The notes under the pieces: model-generated | Told to the model about the DNA's origin: nothing | Databases searched by the model: none | Seen by the model: only the letters and a program-made list of their open reading frames with translations | Translations under genes and position numbers: made by a program | Shown: piece by piece, positions 42,630-51,698 of the stretch | Position numbering within the stretch: the stretch's first letter is position 1 | How the letters are laid out: each line of letters opens with the position of its first letter | NCBI GenBank assembly: GCA_947428935.1 | Contig: CANENS010000004.1 | Location: 1 to 64,000, forward strand | Direction: 5' to 3' | Source of the DNA: an uncultured Candidatus Saccharibacteria bacterium | Lineage (GTDB): Bacteria > Patescibacteriota > Saccharimonadia > Saccharimonadales > Saccharimonadaceae | DNA length: 64,000 nucleotides

Positions 42630-43751
42630 CTAGTGAATATACATAAAACTGCGGGTTTGGGAAGCTGGAATTGTCGCTTCGGTCGCTACGTAGGCTGCGG
42701 CGTAATTCATCTCACGTACCAAGATCGAACCGTCGCTATTGACCGCCAGAACCACACCAACGTGCCCGTACCAACCGGCTGTGGTTTGGAAAACGGCGCC
42801 GACCTCTGGATTGCGGTCCACCCGGTAACCGTAGGCGGCAAGTGTACCGGCCCAGCTATTGGCATTCCCCTGGAGTCCATCCGGTAGGGGACCTTGTGAA
42901 CGAGGATCGTGCTTGCGCCACCACCAGGCGTAATAAGTGCATTGGCCGGCATACATACGGTTCCCTGGATCAGCCCAGACTCGTTCATTGATCACGCGTA
43001 GATTCTGACGTGCCGAAGTCGAACCGTTGTAGGTATAGCTGTAATTATAGTTATAGACCGGCGCAACGTATTCGGGGCGCTCAGTGGTTGGCAAAACACC
43101 ACCCGGCAAGACGATTTTTGATCCTTCCACCATACCAACGCTCTCGATATTACTGTTGTAAGCGATGATCTCAGTCGGCGAGGTGCCGTATTTTGAAGCC
43201 ACACTCTCCACCGTATCTCCGGCCTTGATCGCATAAACAATCCCGGGCACCGTCGAAAGATCGAGCGTCTGACCAGGGGAAACTTCAGCATTTTTCAGGC
43301 CATTCGACCAGCGGATTTGATCAATCGTGAGGCCAAAAGCTGCCGCAATCGACTCCATAGTATCACCTTCTTTTACCGTGTAGGTCTGGACGCCACGCGA
43401 AATATTAACACTGGCCTGGCTCTGTTTCTCGGCGAAGCTATTCGTGGTGTTAGTCTGGCCGATTTCCTTCAGAACCGAGGCCGCGACATAATTATTAGAA
43501 ACTGTATCAATACTGGCAAGGCTGAAAGAATCGGAGAGGCTCGCTACAACGTAAAGTTCAGAAAGCTGATCGGCGGAAACGCCGCTATCACTCGAAGCCA
43601 TAGCGTTTAAATTAAGACTGCTGGCTTCGGCATTCATCTTGTCTTCTGAGCCAAATTTAGCGATGCCAAAAATCACCAAAAAAGCTACGAGATAAGGCAA
43701 AAGCCTGCCTACTCGATAGAAAAATCCGTGTTCTTTTGCTTGCTTCTTCAT
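42630..43751 (-). CDS. Secreted peptidoglycan hydrolase, two LysM domains plus CHAP
   Basis: 373 residues. An N-terminal membrane/signal segment (LLPYLVAFLVIFGIAKF, 18-34) is followed by LysM 1 (YTVKEGDTMESIAAAFGL, about 119-165), LysM 2 (YAIKAGDTVESVASKYG, about 172-215), a Tyr-rich linker and a CHAP domain (about 250-373) with Cys in GQCTYYAWW, His in YGHVGVVL and REMNY. CHAP enzymes cleave peptide or amide bonds of peptidoglycan. Together with MltG and FemAB it indicates cell-wall remodelling. Confidence 0.93.
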   Translation of the reverse strand: MKKQAKEHGFFYRVGRLLPYLVAFLVIFGIAKFGSEDKMNAEASSLNLNAMASSDSGVSADQLSELYVVASLSDSFSLASIDTVSNNYVAASVLKEIGQTNTTNSFAEKQSQASVNISRGVQTYTVKEGDTMESIAAAFGLTIDQIRWSNGLKNAEVSPGQTLDLSTVPGIVYAIKAGDTVESVASKYGTSPTEIIAYNSNIESVGMVEGSKIVLPGGVLPTTERPEYVAPVYNYNYSYTYNGSTSARQNLRVINERVWADPGNRMYAGQCTYYAWWWRKHDPRSQGPLPDGLQGNANSWAGTLAAYGYRVDRNPEVGAVFQTTAGWYGHVGVVLAVNSDGSILVREMNYAAAYVATEATIPASQTRSFMYIH

Positions 43752-43833
43752 AATTAAAGTATTTTGCTTAAGAAAAGTCGATTATAATAACTTCTCCTCC
43801 GCATTCCACCCTCGCACTCCCGTAACAATAATA

Positions 43834-45402
43834 CTAGAGAGCGACATTACAGAGTTCAGGACAATGTTGCATATTATTTTGGTGATCCTCCTCTGTAATA
43901 CCATAATACATCAAACCATCATCTCCTGTCAAGAAGTAAAAATATTCAGCCATGCTTTGATCAGGGGTGGCAGCAGCCAGTAAGGCCTCGACGCCAGGAT
44001 TTGAAATCGGCCCGAAGGGCAAGCCAGGATTTTTGCGCGTATTATAAGGCGAATCAATTTCTAGCTTCTCAGCGTTACTAACTTCACTGGGGTCGCGCCC
44101 CGGATTGGCCTGGTCCCAAGCATAAATCACAGTTACATCACTGCCGAGCGGAATTTCAGCGCCCAAGCGATTATAGAAAATCTGCGCTACTTTGGCCTGG
44201 TCTTCGGCATTATTGGCCTCTCTTTGAACGATCGAGGCGAGTGTAATCCCCTGGTAAAGGTTTAACCCTTGAGCTTCAAAGCCTGCTTTGACATTTTTCT
44301 CTTCTAGAACTGCCGCCATTTCCTTCAACATATCCTCGATGATAGTCTCAACCTCGTCAGTTTTATAGAATTCGTAGGTATCGCCCAGTAAATAACCTTC
44401 CAGGCTTGCACCCTCCGGCCGGCCTTCGAAGATCCAGCTATATTCTTTGCCGCTGTAATCGGCCGCAAAAGCAGTTTCAACCTCTTCCGCGGAATAACCT
44501 AATTCAATCAGTTTATCCTTGATTTTTTGCACGGTCTCCCCTGGTAAAACCGTAAAAGAAAAGGTATTGTCATTGGTACCGCCACGAATCAACGAACGCA
44601 AAATTTGGTCCGGCGTCATAGACTGGTCCAGTTCATACTCGCCAACCCGGATGTTCTCGTTATTGTAGTTCAAGCGGTAAAAAACTTGAAAGCTTAAGGC
44701 GTCGCGGATCAGATTAGCGTTTTTCAAATTCATAGCAACATCGCCAACGCTAGCGCCCTCCGGGATATTAAATTTGACCAGCTGACAAGCGGATTGCTGA
44801 TCACTGCCTTCTGCCGCGCAATCAACATCGGTCACCACCGGCTGTAAATTATACATATAGTAGCCATAAGCGCCCCCGGCCGCGGCCACCAATAATACTG
44901 CGATAATAATAATTGCAGTCAAGAAATGATGCGGTTTACGAGCTTTGACGGATTTTTGTTTGGCGGCCGCGGCCTTCACGGTTTTGGCCGGGGGTTTTTT
45001 GCCAGTATGTTCTTCTAGAAAATCTTGCAAAATGATCGTAGCGGCCTCCGAATCGATATCGCCTTTTTTGTAACTCTTCTTACGCTTTTTGAGCCGTTTT
45101 TCAGCTTCGACCGATGTCAGCGATTCGTCCTGAAAACAGATTTTGGCATCCGGAATCATTTTTTTCAGTTTTTCCGCAAAGTTACGCGAATATTGACTCT
45201 GCTCAGTTTCTTCGCCTTCGTTATTACGCGGCAAGCCGATCACGAAACTATTAATATCCCAAGCGCGAGCTAGTGAGGCTATTTTTTCAAACTCAGTGCC
45301 ATCGACTTCGATCGCGCTATACGGCACCGCAATACAAACCGTGGAGTCGGCCTTCGCGACACCAATCCGCTTAGTTCCAACGTCTAAACCTATTAGTTTC
45401 AT
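43834..45402 (-). CDS. RuvX(YqgF)-MltG fusion protein
   Basis: 522 residues joining two proteins that are usually separate neighbours. Residues 1-135 are a RuvX/YqgF RNase H-like domain (GLDVGTKRIGVA, VIGLPRN, DESLTS, DSEAA). A Lys/Ala linker leads to one membrane helix (160-182), then an MltG domain to the end (LPGETVQKIKDKL, ASIVQREANNAED, GSDVTVIYAW, SPYNTRKNPGLPFGPISNPG). MltG is the lytic transglycosylase that ends glycan strands. Its start overlaps the stop of the upstream gene by four bases. Confidence 0.92.
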   Translation of the reverse strand: MKLIGLDVGTKRIGVAKADSTVCIAVPYSAIEVDGTEFEKIASLARAWDINSFVIGLPRNNEGEETEQSQYSRNFAEKLKKMIPDAKICFQDESLTSVEAEKRLKKRKKSYKKGDIDSEAATIILQDFLEEHTGKKPPAKTVKAAAAKQKSVKARKPHHFLTAIIIIAVLLVAAAGGAYGYYMYNLQPVVTDVDCAAEGSDQQSACQLVKFNIPEGASVGDVAMNLKNANLIRDALSFQVFYRLNYNNENIRVGEYELDQSMTPDQILRSLIRGGTNDNTFSFTVLPGETVQKIKDKLIELGYSAEEVETAFAADYSGKEYSWIFEGRPEGASLEGYLLGDTYEFYKTDEVETIIEDMLKEMAAVLEEKNVKAGFEAQGLNLYQGITLASIVQREANNAEDQAKVAQIFYNRLGAEIPLGSDVTVIYAWDQANPGRDPSEVSNAEKLEIDSPYNTRKNPGLPFGPISNPGVEALLAAATPDQSMAEYFYFLTGDDGLMYYGITEEDHQNNMQHCPELCNVAL

Positions 45403-47216
45403 TCGTTATCCTCCACTTTTAAATCAATCGTAATCCGATCATCCTCGGTTGGCACCGTACGAACCCAGAAGTAAGACGGAGTGACGTTGACCGAGCTAAC
45501 GCCGTTAATGCTGCGCAATTGTGACTGAATTTCGCCAACCTTGTGCCCCTTCGCGCGCTCCAAAATATCTTCCTTGGTCACGGTCGGGCCAGACTCAGTA
45601 GTAGCCTTTAGTGAGGCTGGTTCCTCCAGACCATAGAAACGCTCAAGACGGGGCTCAATGATTGAATAAATAATCTGATCGGCGCCCAAATTCGACTTCA
45701 AGGAGATGATTTCATATAATTCGTCATACGGAATGACATAAACTGAGTAAGAAATAGTTAAGCTAGCGGTCGGGCTGACTCCGGTACCGACTTCTTGGCC
45801 AACACCTGGATTACTTTCCACCGTGCCCGGCTCAGCCTTAAAAGTCGATTCCAAGATCAGAGGCATGCGATCAGCGTCGCTTGAACTACGCTCGTGTTTT
45901 TTCTCCTTGTCATCCTTCTCAGCTTTTTGTTCTTTTTCGGCCTCAGTTTTAATCTGGGCAAACAACTGTTCCTTACCAGCGTCGGAGTTAGTAGCGACTT
46001 GCTCATTGCGCACTCGCTCAATATCCGCCTGCGAAACGATCGTTACTTCATTGGTTTTACCACCGGAAATCGCATTCGGGTTCGTAATCGTCGCTTCGTT
46101 AAAAGTATTCCATTTCGAATCGGCATCAAGATTATACTTGTCCCCATTCTCGGAAGCGATTACCGGAATGGTGGCCGTGATACTACATTTATCTTTCATA
46201 GTCGGCGTTTTTTTGCCGTCACTACTCTTACAAATGTCGGTGCCGATCGTGCCGTCCCAGACTAATTCCGCCGCCGTTTGCGTAACGTAGGTTTTGCCAT
46301 TGCTGGCAGTCAAAGTCGCCCCCTTCGGGATACTACGATCAAATTCCCCCGCTGTAATTTCTTTAGGGATGAATTCTACGGTCGCGGTCACACTTCCGCT
46401 CGCCTTTTCGCCACGGTCTTCCTTGCCGGTTGGAGCAAAATTGGCCGTATATTTATGTTCGTAATTTTTTGGTTCGACGTAAATCACGCTATTTTCGAGA
46501 TCTTTAGCGGCTGGGTCGGTAGTAAAGGTGACATTATGAGAGAAGTTATTTGAGGAAGTACTGATGGCCACCACGATCGAAACCGCTGGTGCAAAAACTA
46601 AGGCCCAGACCAAAACCGCGATTACCGCAACTATGCAAACCCCGCCAGCTACGATCACTTTGCGGTTCATCTTTGGCACTTTTTTGTTCTTTTTGCCTTT
46701 TTTATCATCTTTTTGATCGGATTTTGCGTCCTCAGTCCCTTTTTCATCCCTCTCGAGGCCCTCATCGTCCAACTCAAGCGTATCGGCCTTTTTCGCTTCC
46801 GAGCTCTTAGAAGCGCTCTCCTGGCCTCCAGGGGTCGTTTTTGAGGCATTTTTGGAATTTTTGCCATTCTCGCCCGAATTATCGCCTAAATCCTCGTCAA
46901 TTACCTGCTCGGAGGCCTCCGAAGCCTTCAGGGTTTCTTCGGTAGGGATTACAGGACGCGATTGTAAAGTCTTCGCCACCGGGATCTTAGCCGCCATAGC
47001 GAGCTTCATAATCCCGGGGTCCGCAGTTACCACCACCGCTACTTTCTCGCATTCTTTGGCCGTTCGTGCTACGAGCTTCATATTCACCGCACTACGAAAC
47101 ATCGTGGCTTTTTTGGGCGGCACTAAGGCCACCAATTTTTGCTCAGCCTGCTGGAGCTTAGTCAGGATGTCGGTGATATCATCCTCCGGCTCCAAATAAA
47201 TAACTTCCTTATTCAT
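45399..47216 (-). CDS. Membrane-anchored protein with large extracellular region
   Basis: 605 residues. The N-terminal domain (1-90, ITDILTKLQQAEQKLVALVPP, VVVTADPGIMKLAMAAKIPV) looks like a small Rossmann or toprim-like fold; then an acidic, disordered linker, one membrane helix (about 180-203, VIVAGGVCIVAVIAVLVWALVF) and an outer beta-rich region, with a charged helix (EKEQKAEKDDKEKK) about 410-450. I cannot name the family. Translationally coupled to the RuvX-MltG gene, so a role in cell-wall or envelope processes is plausible. Confidence 0.6.
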   Translation of the reverse strand: MNKEVIYLEPEDDITDILTKLQQAEQKLVALVPPKKATMFRSAVNMKLVARTAKECEKVAVVVTADPGIMKLAMAAKIPVAKTLQSRPVIPTEETLKASEASEQVIDEDLGDNSGENGKNSKNASKTTPGGQESASKSSEAKKADTLELDDEGLERDEKGTEDAKSDQKDDKKGKKNKKVPKMNRKVIVAGGVCIVAVIAVLVWALVFAPAVSIVVAISTSSNNFSHNVTFTTDPAAKDLENSVIYVEPKNYEHKYTANFAPTGKEDRGEKASGSVTATVEFIPKEITAGEFDRSIPKGATLTASNGKTYVTQTAAELVWDGTIGTDICKSSDGKKTPTMKDKCSITATIPVIASENGDKYNLDADSKWNTFNEATITNPNAISGGKTNEVTIVSQADIERVRNEQVATNSDAGKEQLFAQIKTEAEKEQKAEKDDKEKKHERSSSDADRMPLILESTFKAEPGTVESNPGVGQEVGTGVSPTASLTISYSVYVIPYDELYEIISLKSNLGADQIIYSIIEPRLERFYGLEEPASLKATTESGPTVTKEDILERAKGHKVGEIQSQLRSINGVSSVNVTPSYFWVRTVPTEDDRITIDLKVEDNE

Positions 47217-47266
47217 ATATTATTAAATATAGCACATTTTTATTTGCATGTGTTAAAATAAACATA

Positions 47267-49033
47267 ATGAGTTTTTTCAAAAGCAAAAACGCTTCGATTC
47301 ACACCAATACAAAATCGGAGAATAATAGTACAAACGGAATGGCTGACCTTGCACTCAATTCGATTGCGGATGGAGTGTTATTGGTTGGCGTCGATAATAA
47401 GATCCAATTTGCCAATCCGGCGGCTGCGACTTTGACTGGTTATAGTTCGCCGCACGATTTAATCGGTCTGGGTTATCAATTTGTCATGATTTTGGAAGAT
47501 GCGGATGGCAAAGTCGTGCCGCCGGAACTGAGTAAATTGACGGCGGCGATGCGGTCCAACTCGGCGATGACGACGCGCGAATATCTACTCGTCGCTGCGC
47601 AAAGCGAGCGACGAGTAGCGATTTCGCTCGCCGTCACGCCGACTGGTGGACCGGACGCCGCCAGGATCATTACCTTTCGTGACATCACCAAAGAATTGGA
47701 AGAGGAGGATAACCAGAGCGAATTCATCTCGACCGCTAGTCACGAAATGCGCACTCCGGTTGCTTCGATTGAGGGTTATTTGGGCTTAGCTTTAAATCCG
47801 CAAACTGCGACGATTGACGAACGCGCACGTAAATATCTTGAGGCGGCACACGCTGCTAGCCAGCATTTAGGCCATCTTTTTAAGGATTTACTTGATGTAA
47901 CCAAGCTCGATGATGGGCGCCAAAAAGTACATTTGGTGCCAGTCGATATTGTTTCGAAAGTGCGCGAGATTGCGGATGAGCGAGCACATGACATACAGGG
48001 CAAGAATCTGCGTTACAGTTTCGGTGCCGCCAATGCCGTGCAGGACGCGCGTAAGGTTGAACCCTTGGTTTATGCAGCGGTGGATTTGGATTTTTTGCGT
48101 GAAATTCTCGACAATTTGATCGATAATTCAATTAAATATACGCCGGAAGGTGGCGAAATCTGGGTCGACGTGCGTGCGGACGGTGATAAAGTTTTGATCA
48201 GCGTAGCTGACAACGGAATCGGAATCGCAGCAGACGATTTGGGTCATATTTTCCAGAAGTTTTACCGCGCGGATAATTCACAAACGCGCTCAATCGGTGG
48301 CACTGGCCTGGGACTCTATCTGGTGAAGCAGCTGGTCGAAGCAATGAATGGGCGAGTTTGGGCCGAGAGCGTGTTCGGTAGTGGCTCGAGCTTTTTTGTT
48401 TCCCTTCCACGCCTTTCTAGCCGCGAGTATGAAAAGCGACGTATTGCTTACGAAAACGAACGGGCCGCAGAAGCTTTATTGGCTCAGCAGAATGCAGTAC
48501 AAAAAGCAAATCAAGTGCCTTGGCCAGGCAATAATACCGCAAATGGCACAGTTAGTAATGCCAGCGTTGCGCCCACTCCAGCCAGTCAAATGACTGGGGC
48601 ACACCTCGCTAGCTTGGCCGGGACTTTGACCGGAACTTCGCCAGCCAATGCGGCCGCTGCTACGCAAAACATTGCGCCATCTGCAGGAACCCCACAGAAT
48701 ACTGCAGCGAGCGCGCCGGCGCCAGTGTCGACGCCTGCCCCAGCTGCGCCGATGGCGAATCCGCAAAATGTTGCGCCGGCAGCACAAACACCAGTACCGG
48801 CGGTTAACCCTGCTCCAGTGGCGACCACAAGCCCGGCGCCTACGATAGCAACAACAACATCCGCAGCATCAATGACATCAGCGGCGCCAGTAACTCCAGC
48901 AGCCCCGGCCGTCAACACCGTTCCAGCCACCCCAGCTCCAACAGCCGCTGCACCGGCGTCTGACCCTATTCCCAACGTTAACCATTCTAGTTTATCAGTA
49001 ACCAATAATAATCCAAATGAGGAGTCTGTATGA
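47267..49033 (+). CDS. Cytoplasmic PAS sensor histidine kinase with Pro/Ala tail
   Basis: 588 residues, no membrane helix. PAS domain about 25-145 (ADGVLLVGVDNKIQFANPAA), H-box ISTASHEMRTPVASIEGY, N-box ILDNLIDNSIKYTPEGG, G-boxes VADNGIGIAADD and GGTGLGLYLVK. Residues about 420-588 are Pro/Ala/Thr/Gln-rich. Overlaps the response regulator by four bases (ATGA). Its input would be intracellular. Confidence 0.93.
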   Translation: MSFFKSKNASIHTNTKSENNSTNGMADLALNSIADGVLLVGVDNKIQFANPAAATLTGYSSPHDLIGLGYQFVMILEDADGKVVPPELSKLTAAMRSNSAMTTREYLLVAAQSERRVAISLAVTPTGGPDAARIITFRDITKELEEEDNQSEFISTASHEMRTPVASIEGYLGLALNPQTATIDERARKYLEAAHAASQHLGHLFKDLLDVTKLDDGRQKVHLVPVDIVSKVREIADERAHDIQGKNLRYSFGAANAVQDARKVEPLVYAAVDLDFLREILDNLIDNSIKYTPEGGEIWVDVRADGDKVLISVADNGIGIAADDLGHIFQKFYRADNSQTRSIGGTGLGLYLVKQLVEAMNGRVWAESVFGSGSSFFVSLPRLSSREYEKRRIAYENERAAEALLAQQNAVQKANQVPWPGNNTANGTVSNASVAPTPASQMTGAHLASLAGTLTGTSPANAAAATQNIAPSAGTPQNTAASAPAPVSTPAPAAPMANPQNVAPAAQTPVPAVNPAPVATTSPAPTIATTTSAASMTSAAPVTPAAPAVNTVPATPAPTAAAPASDPIPNVNHSSLSVTNNNPNEESV

Positions 49034-49698
49034 CCAAAATCATGCTAGTCGAAGACGACAACAGTCTTCGTGAAATTTATACTATTCGTCTAACCGCTGA
49101 AGGCTATGCTATTGTTTCGGCTGGAGATGGTGAAGAAGCCTTGGCTGTGGCAGTAAAAGAGCGCCCCGACTTGATCATTTCCGACGTCATGATGCCCAAA
49201 ATCTCTGGTTTTGACATGTTAGATATTCTGAAATCCACTCCCGAAACCAAAGATATCAAAACTATCATGATGACGGCGCTTTCGAGCGAGGATCAGCGCG
49301 AACGAGGAGAGAATCTGGGCGCCGATCGTTATCTAGTGAAGTCGCAAGTCGGGATTGAGGATGTGGTTAACGTGGTACACGACGTCTTAGGTGATCGCAC
49401 CAATGATGGCACGATCGACACCAATGCGAATGTTGAACAAGCACCGGCACCCGCCGCACAATCAGACCCTGAACCAACACCAACTCCAACTGCACCGATC
49501 GCACCGCAAGCGGTGCAGCCGGCTACTGCGACCAATATACCGCCAGCGCCTGTCGCTGAGCCACAGATGACGCCGTCCCAGCCAGCTCCTGCTCCGCAAA
49601 AAATGTCGACCCCTATGGTTGCCGTGCCACAGAATCCGCCGATGCCTTCTCCTACTACTGAACCTCAACCCACACCACCCAATTTTGGCCAGTTCTAG
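49030..49698 (+). CDS. CheY-like response regulator with Pro-rich tail
   Basis: 222 residues. Receiver domain 1-120 with acidic MLVEDDN, phospho-acceptor Asp in LIISDVMMPKISG, Thr in MMTALSS and Lys in YLVKSQV. No DNA-binding domain; residues about 135-222 are Pro/Ala/Gln/Thr-rich, like the tail of its kinase. Output is probably by protein contact. Co-translated with the kinase. Confidence 0.93.
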   Translation: MTKIMLVEDDNSLREIYTIRLTAEGYAIVSAGDGEEALAVAVKERPDLIISDVMMPKISGFDMLDILKSTPETKDIKTIMMTALSSEDQRERGENLGADRYLVKSQVGIEDVVNVVHDVLGDRTNDGTIDTNANVEQAPAPAAQSDPEPTPTPTAPIAPQAVQPATATNIPPAPVAEPQMTPSQPAPAPQKMSTPMVAVPQNPPMPSPTTEPQPTPPNFGQF

Positions 49699-49729
49699 AT
49701 TTTTCACTCAATTATGATATGATAAGCAG

Positions 49730-50563
49730 ATGAGTACCACGGTTCGCCTCAATAAATATCTCGCCGAACAGTTAGGCATTTCTCGCCGCGAAGCCGATGA
49801 TTTGATTGCTGCAGGGCGGATTTTGGTTAATGGAGAGGTCGCAAAGCTCGGCCAGCGGATTTCGGTAAGTTTTCCTGCAGAAAATAGTGAGAACCTTTCT
49901 AAAAACCCCAAAAATTCGGAAAAAGACACAAGAACTATTGACAATTTCGATGAAGTGTGCTACAATGGAGATATAGGGGCGTTAGCGAATGTGCGACGAG
50001 CCCATGCTTTTCGAGTCCAAAAAGACGGACATATTATCATTTCGCCAGAGATCCGGCGGATATATTTAGCTATGAACAAGCCGACTGGATACGTCTGTTC
50101 GCGGCGGCGACAGGGCGAAAGTCAGACAATTTATGAACTTTTACCAAAGAATTATCAAGGGCTAAAGACGGTGGGGCGATTAGACAAGGACTCTTCGGGC
50201 TTGATATTATTAACCAATGATGGCGATTTTGCGTTCCAGATGACACATCCAAAGTTTTTTAAAACTAAGGTTTATGAAGTGGAGCTAGACAGACCGCTCG
50301 AACCATTACATCAGCAGATGATTGCAGACTTCGGGATTCAGATCGGCGACGGCTTGTCGAAATTAGGCCTCGAGCGGCTCGATGATAGCCGGAAAAATTG
50401 GCGCGCAACTATGCACGAGGGGCGTAATCGGCAAATTCGACGGACTTTTGGCGCGCTGGGATATACCGTGACCGCGCTGCATCGGACGGATTTTGGCCGG
50501 TATCGGCTCGGTGGATTGAATCCGGGGGAGTTCGTCGAGATTAAAATAACCCCTGAGCTCTGA
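49730..50563 (+). CDS. RsuA/RluB-family pseudouridine synthase with insertion
   Basis: 277 residues. N-terminal S4 RNA-binding domain (5-50, RLNKYLAEQLGISRREADDLI), catalytic domain with GRLDKDSSGLILLTNDG (the catalytic Asp), VYEVELD, and RNRQIRRTFGALGYTV. Between the two, residues about 50-90 are a polar stretch whose DNA is a complete copy of the shared promoter (49938-49966), kept in frame. Modifies 16S or 23S rRNA. Confidence 0.93.
   Translation: MSTTVRLNKYLAEQLGISRREADDLIAAGRILVNGEVAKLGQRISVSFPAENSENLSKNPKNSEKDTRTIDNFDEVCYNGDIGALANVRRAHAFRVQKDGHIIISPEIRRIYLAMNKPTGYVCSRRRQGESQTIYELLPKNYQGLKTVGRLDKDSSGLILLTNDGDFAFQMTHPKFFKTKVYEVELDRPLEPLHQQMIADFGIQIGDGLSKLGLERLDDSRKNWRATMHEGRNRQIRRTFGALGYTVTALHRTDFGRYRLGGLNPGEFVEIKITPEL
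49938..49966 (+). promoter_or_regulatory. Shared-family promoter inside the pseudouridine synthase gene
   Basis: TTGACA (49938-49943), 17-bp spacer, TGTGC-TACAAT (49961-49966), followed by ATATAGGGG as in the intergenic members. It lies within codons 70-79, in frame. It could start an internal transcript encoding only the catalytic domain. Confidence 0.7.
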
Positions 50564-50642
50564 GCCCAGGGGCAGGTTTTAGAGTGACATTTTCGGCAAA
50601 AAGTAGAAACGCCTGGGCATAAAGCTCAGGCGTTTTGTTTTT
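50546..50642. terminator. Two hairpin terminators between convergent genes
   Basis: CCCCTGAG with GCCCAGGGG at about 50550-50574, and AAACGCCTG/CAGGCGTTTT (about 50607-50636) with T/A runs on both sides, which can serve both strands. Confidence 0.85.
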
Positions 50643-51274
50643 TAAAGCTGCATTTTCACCCCCTTATAATAGCTACAGGTATCCCAACGCGGCGCAACAA
50701 ATCCGTCCAGATTATCGCTGTACCGCAAGTAGTTTTCAGTCAGCTTTCGCTTAACTTGATAGCCGATAGTCCACAAGCGACGGCGCATTAGTACATTATA
50801 CTGGTCTGGCTCAAAATTGCCTTGCGCCTCATACCGTAAACATTGGTAGATCAGCTTCACTGTGCCGTCAAAGTCCGTGTAGCAAGCGCAGCAGATGAAT
50901 TGCTCGGGAGAAAGCCAAGTCTTGCGCGTATAACCGCCCTCGCCGGTACTGGTCAGTGGTATCTCCTCGACCAAATCAGGCGGGATTTCATTCCCGTACC
51001 AATCGATCATCCAGGCTTCGTCATACTTCACGCCGTTATCCCGACAGACCCATTCGAATTTCTGCGTGAGTTGACCCATCATGCTGTGAACCAAGGAACG
51101 GTAATGCTTATTTGAAAGCATGATACCGGTTTTGTCCTGGTTGAACAACATCGCTAGATCTATCACGATAGCCTGTTCATAGTTAGAGACAGCAGTCGCA
51201 AAAGAAACACTCTGGTTGAGCTCTGACAAGACATCTGCTTCCTTTATCTGGTCCGACTGAACTAAAACGAGCAT
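50642..51274 (-). CDS. Unrecognised protein with long leader under shared-type promoter
   Basis: 210 residues from the ATG at 51274. The frame stays open about 50 codons further upstream (WLFAGGY, GVWTAGYLLGYLYGEN) without a standard start, up to a promoter at 51433-51461, so either the leader is long (about 150 nt) or a non-ATG start is used. No membrane segment. Cys pair in QFICCACYTD. I recognise no family; residue composition resembles the unrecognised 413-residue protein at 37888. Confidence 0.55.
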   Translation of the reverse strand: MLVLVQSDQIKEADVLSELNQSVSFATAVSNYEQAIVIDLAMLFNQDKTGIMLSNKHYRSLVHSMMGQLTQKFEWVCRDNGVKYDEAWMIDWYGNEIPPDLVEEIPLTSTGEGGYTRKTWLSPEQFICCACYTDFDGTVKLIYQCLRYEAQGNFEPDQYNVLMRRRLWTIGYQVKRKLTENYLRYSDNLDGFVAPRWDTCSYYKGVKMQL

Positions 51275-51432
51275 CTCCGTGCAGTTATCCTCTCCGACGG
51301 TAAAAACCGGACAACTATTTTCCCCGTATAGATATCCGAGCAGATAACCTGCGGTCCAAACCCCTGGGAAAATATCACTCAGGGTGCGAGAATAATCAGT
51401 ATAGCCACCAGCAAAAAGCCAGCTCTGCTCCT

Positions 51433-51461
51433 ATTGTATCAAACTTCGCCAATTTTGTCAA
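51433..51461 (-). promoter_or_regulatory. Promoter of the 51274 gene
   Basis: Minus strand TTGACA (51456-51461), 17-bp spacer, TACAAT (51433-51438). Divergent from the orphan promoter at 51510. Confidence 0.75.
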
Positions 51462-51509
51462 TAGTTTTAGTTAAAATTTAATGATTTAAGCAAAAGTATG
51501 GAAAAAGTA

Positions 51510-51538
51510 TTGACTTTTATGATGATGTGTGGTATAAT
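51510..51538 (+). promoter_or_regulatory. Orphan shared-family promoter
   Basis: TTGACT (51510-51515), 17-bp spacer, TGTGG-TATAAT (51533-51538), then ATTATAGGGTATT; GGTATT can pair with AATACC about 40 bases on. It reads toward the 3' end of the minus-strand gene at 51699, with no plus-strand gene. Confidence 0.75.
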
Positions 51539-51698
51539 AGAATTATAGGGTATTTTTTGACCACCGGAAGAATATTCCAAAGAATACCATATCTTATCTA
51601 ATTTTGCAATAATTTCGCCGAAAAAGCCTCGTTTTACGATCAATTTGCGACGCTGGTGGAGAAAAATGCCTTAAACCTAAATATGGCGGCCAAATTCC

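Noticed and set aside
46589-46810. Basic plus-strand frame opposite the 605-residue membrane protein
   Set aside because: Shadow of a Lys/Asp-rich coding region; no start signal.
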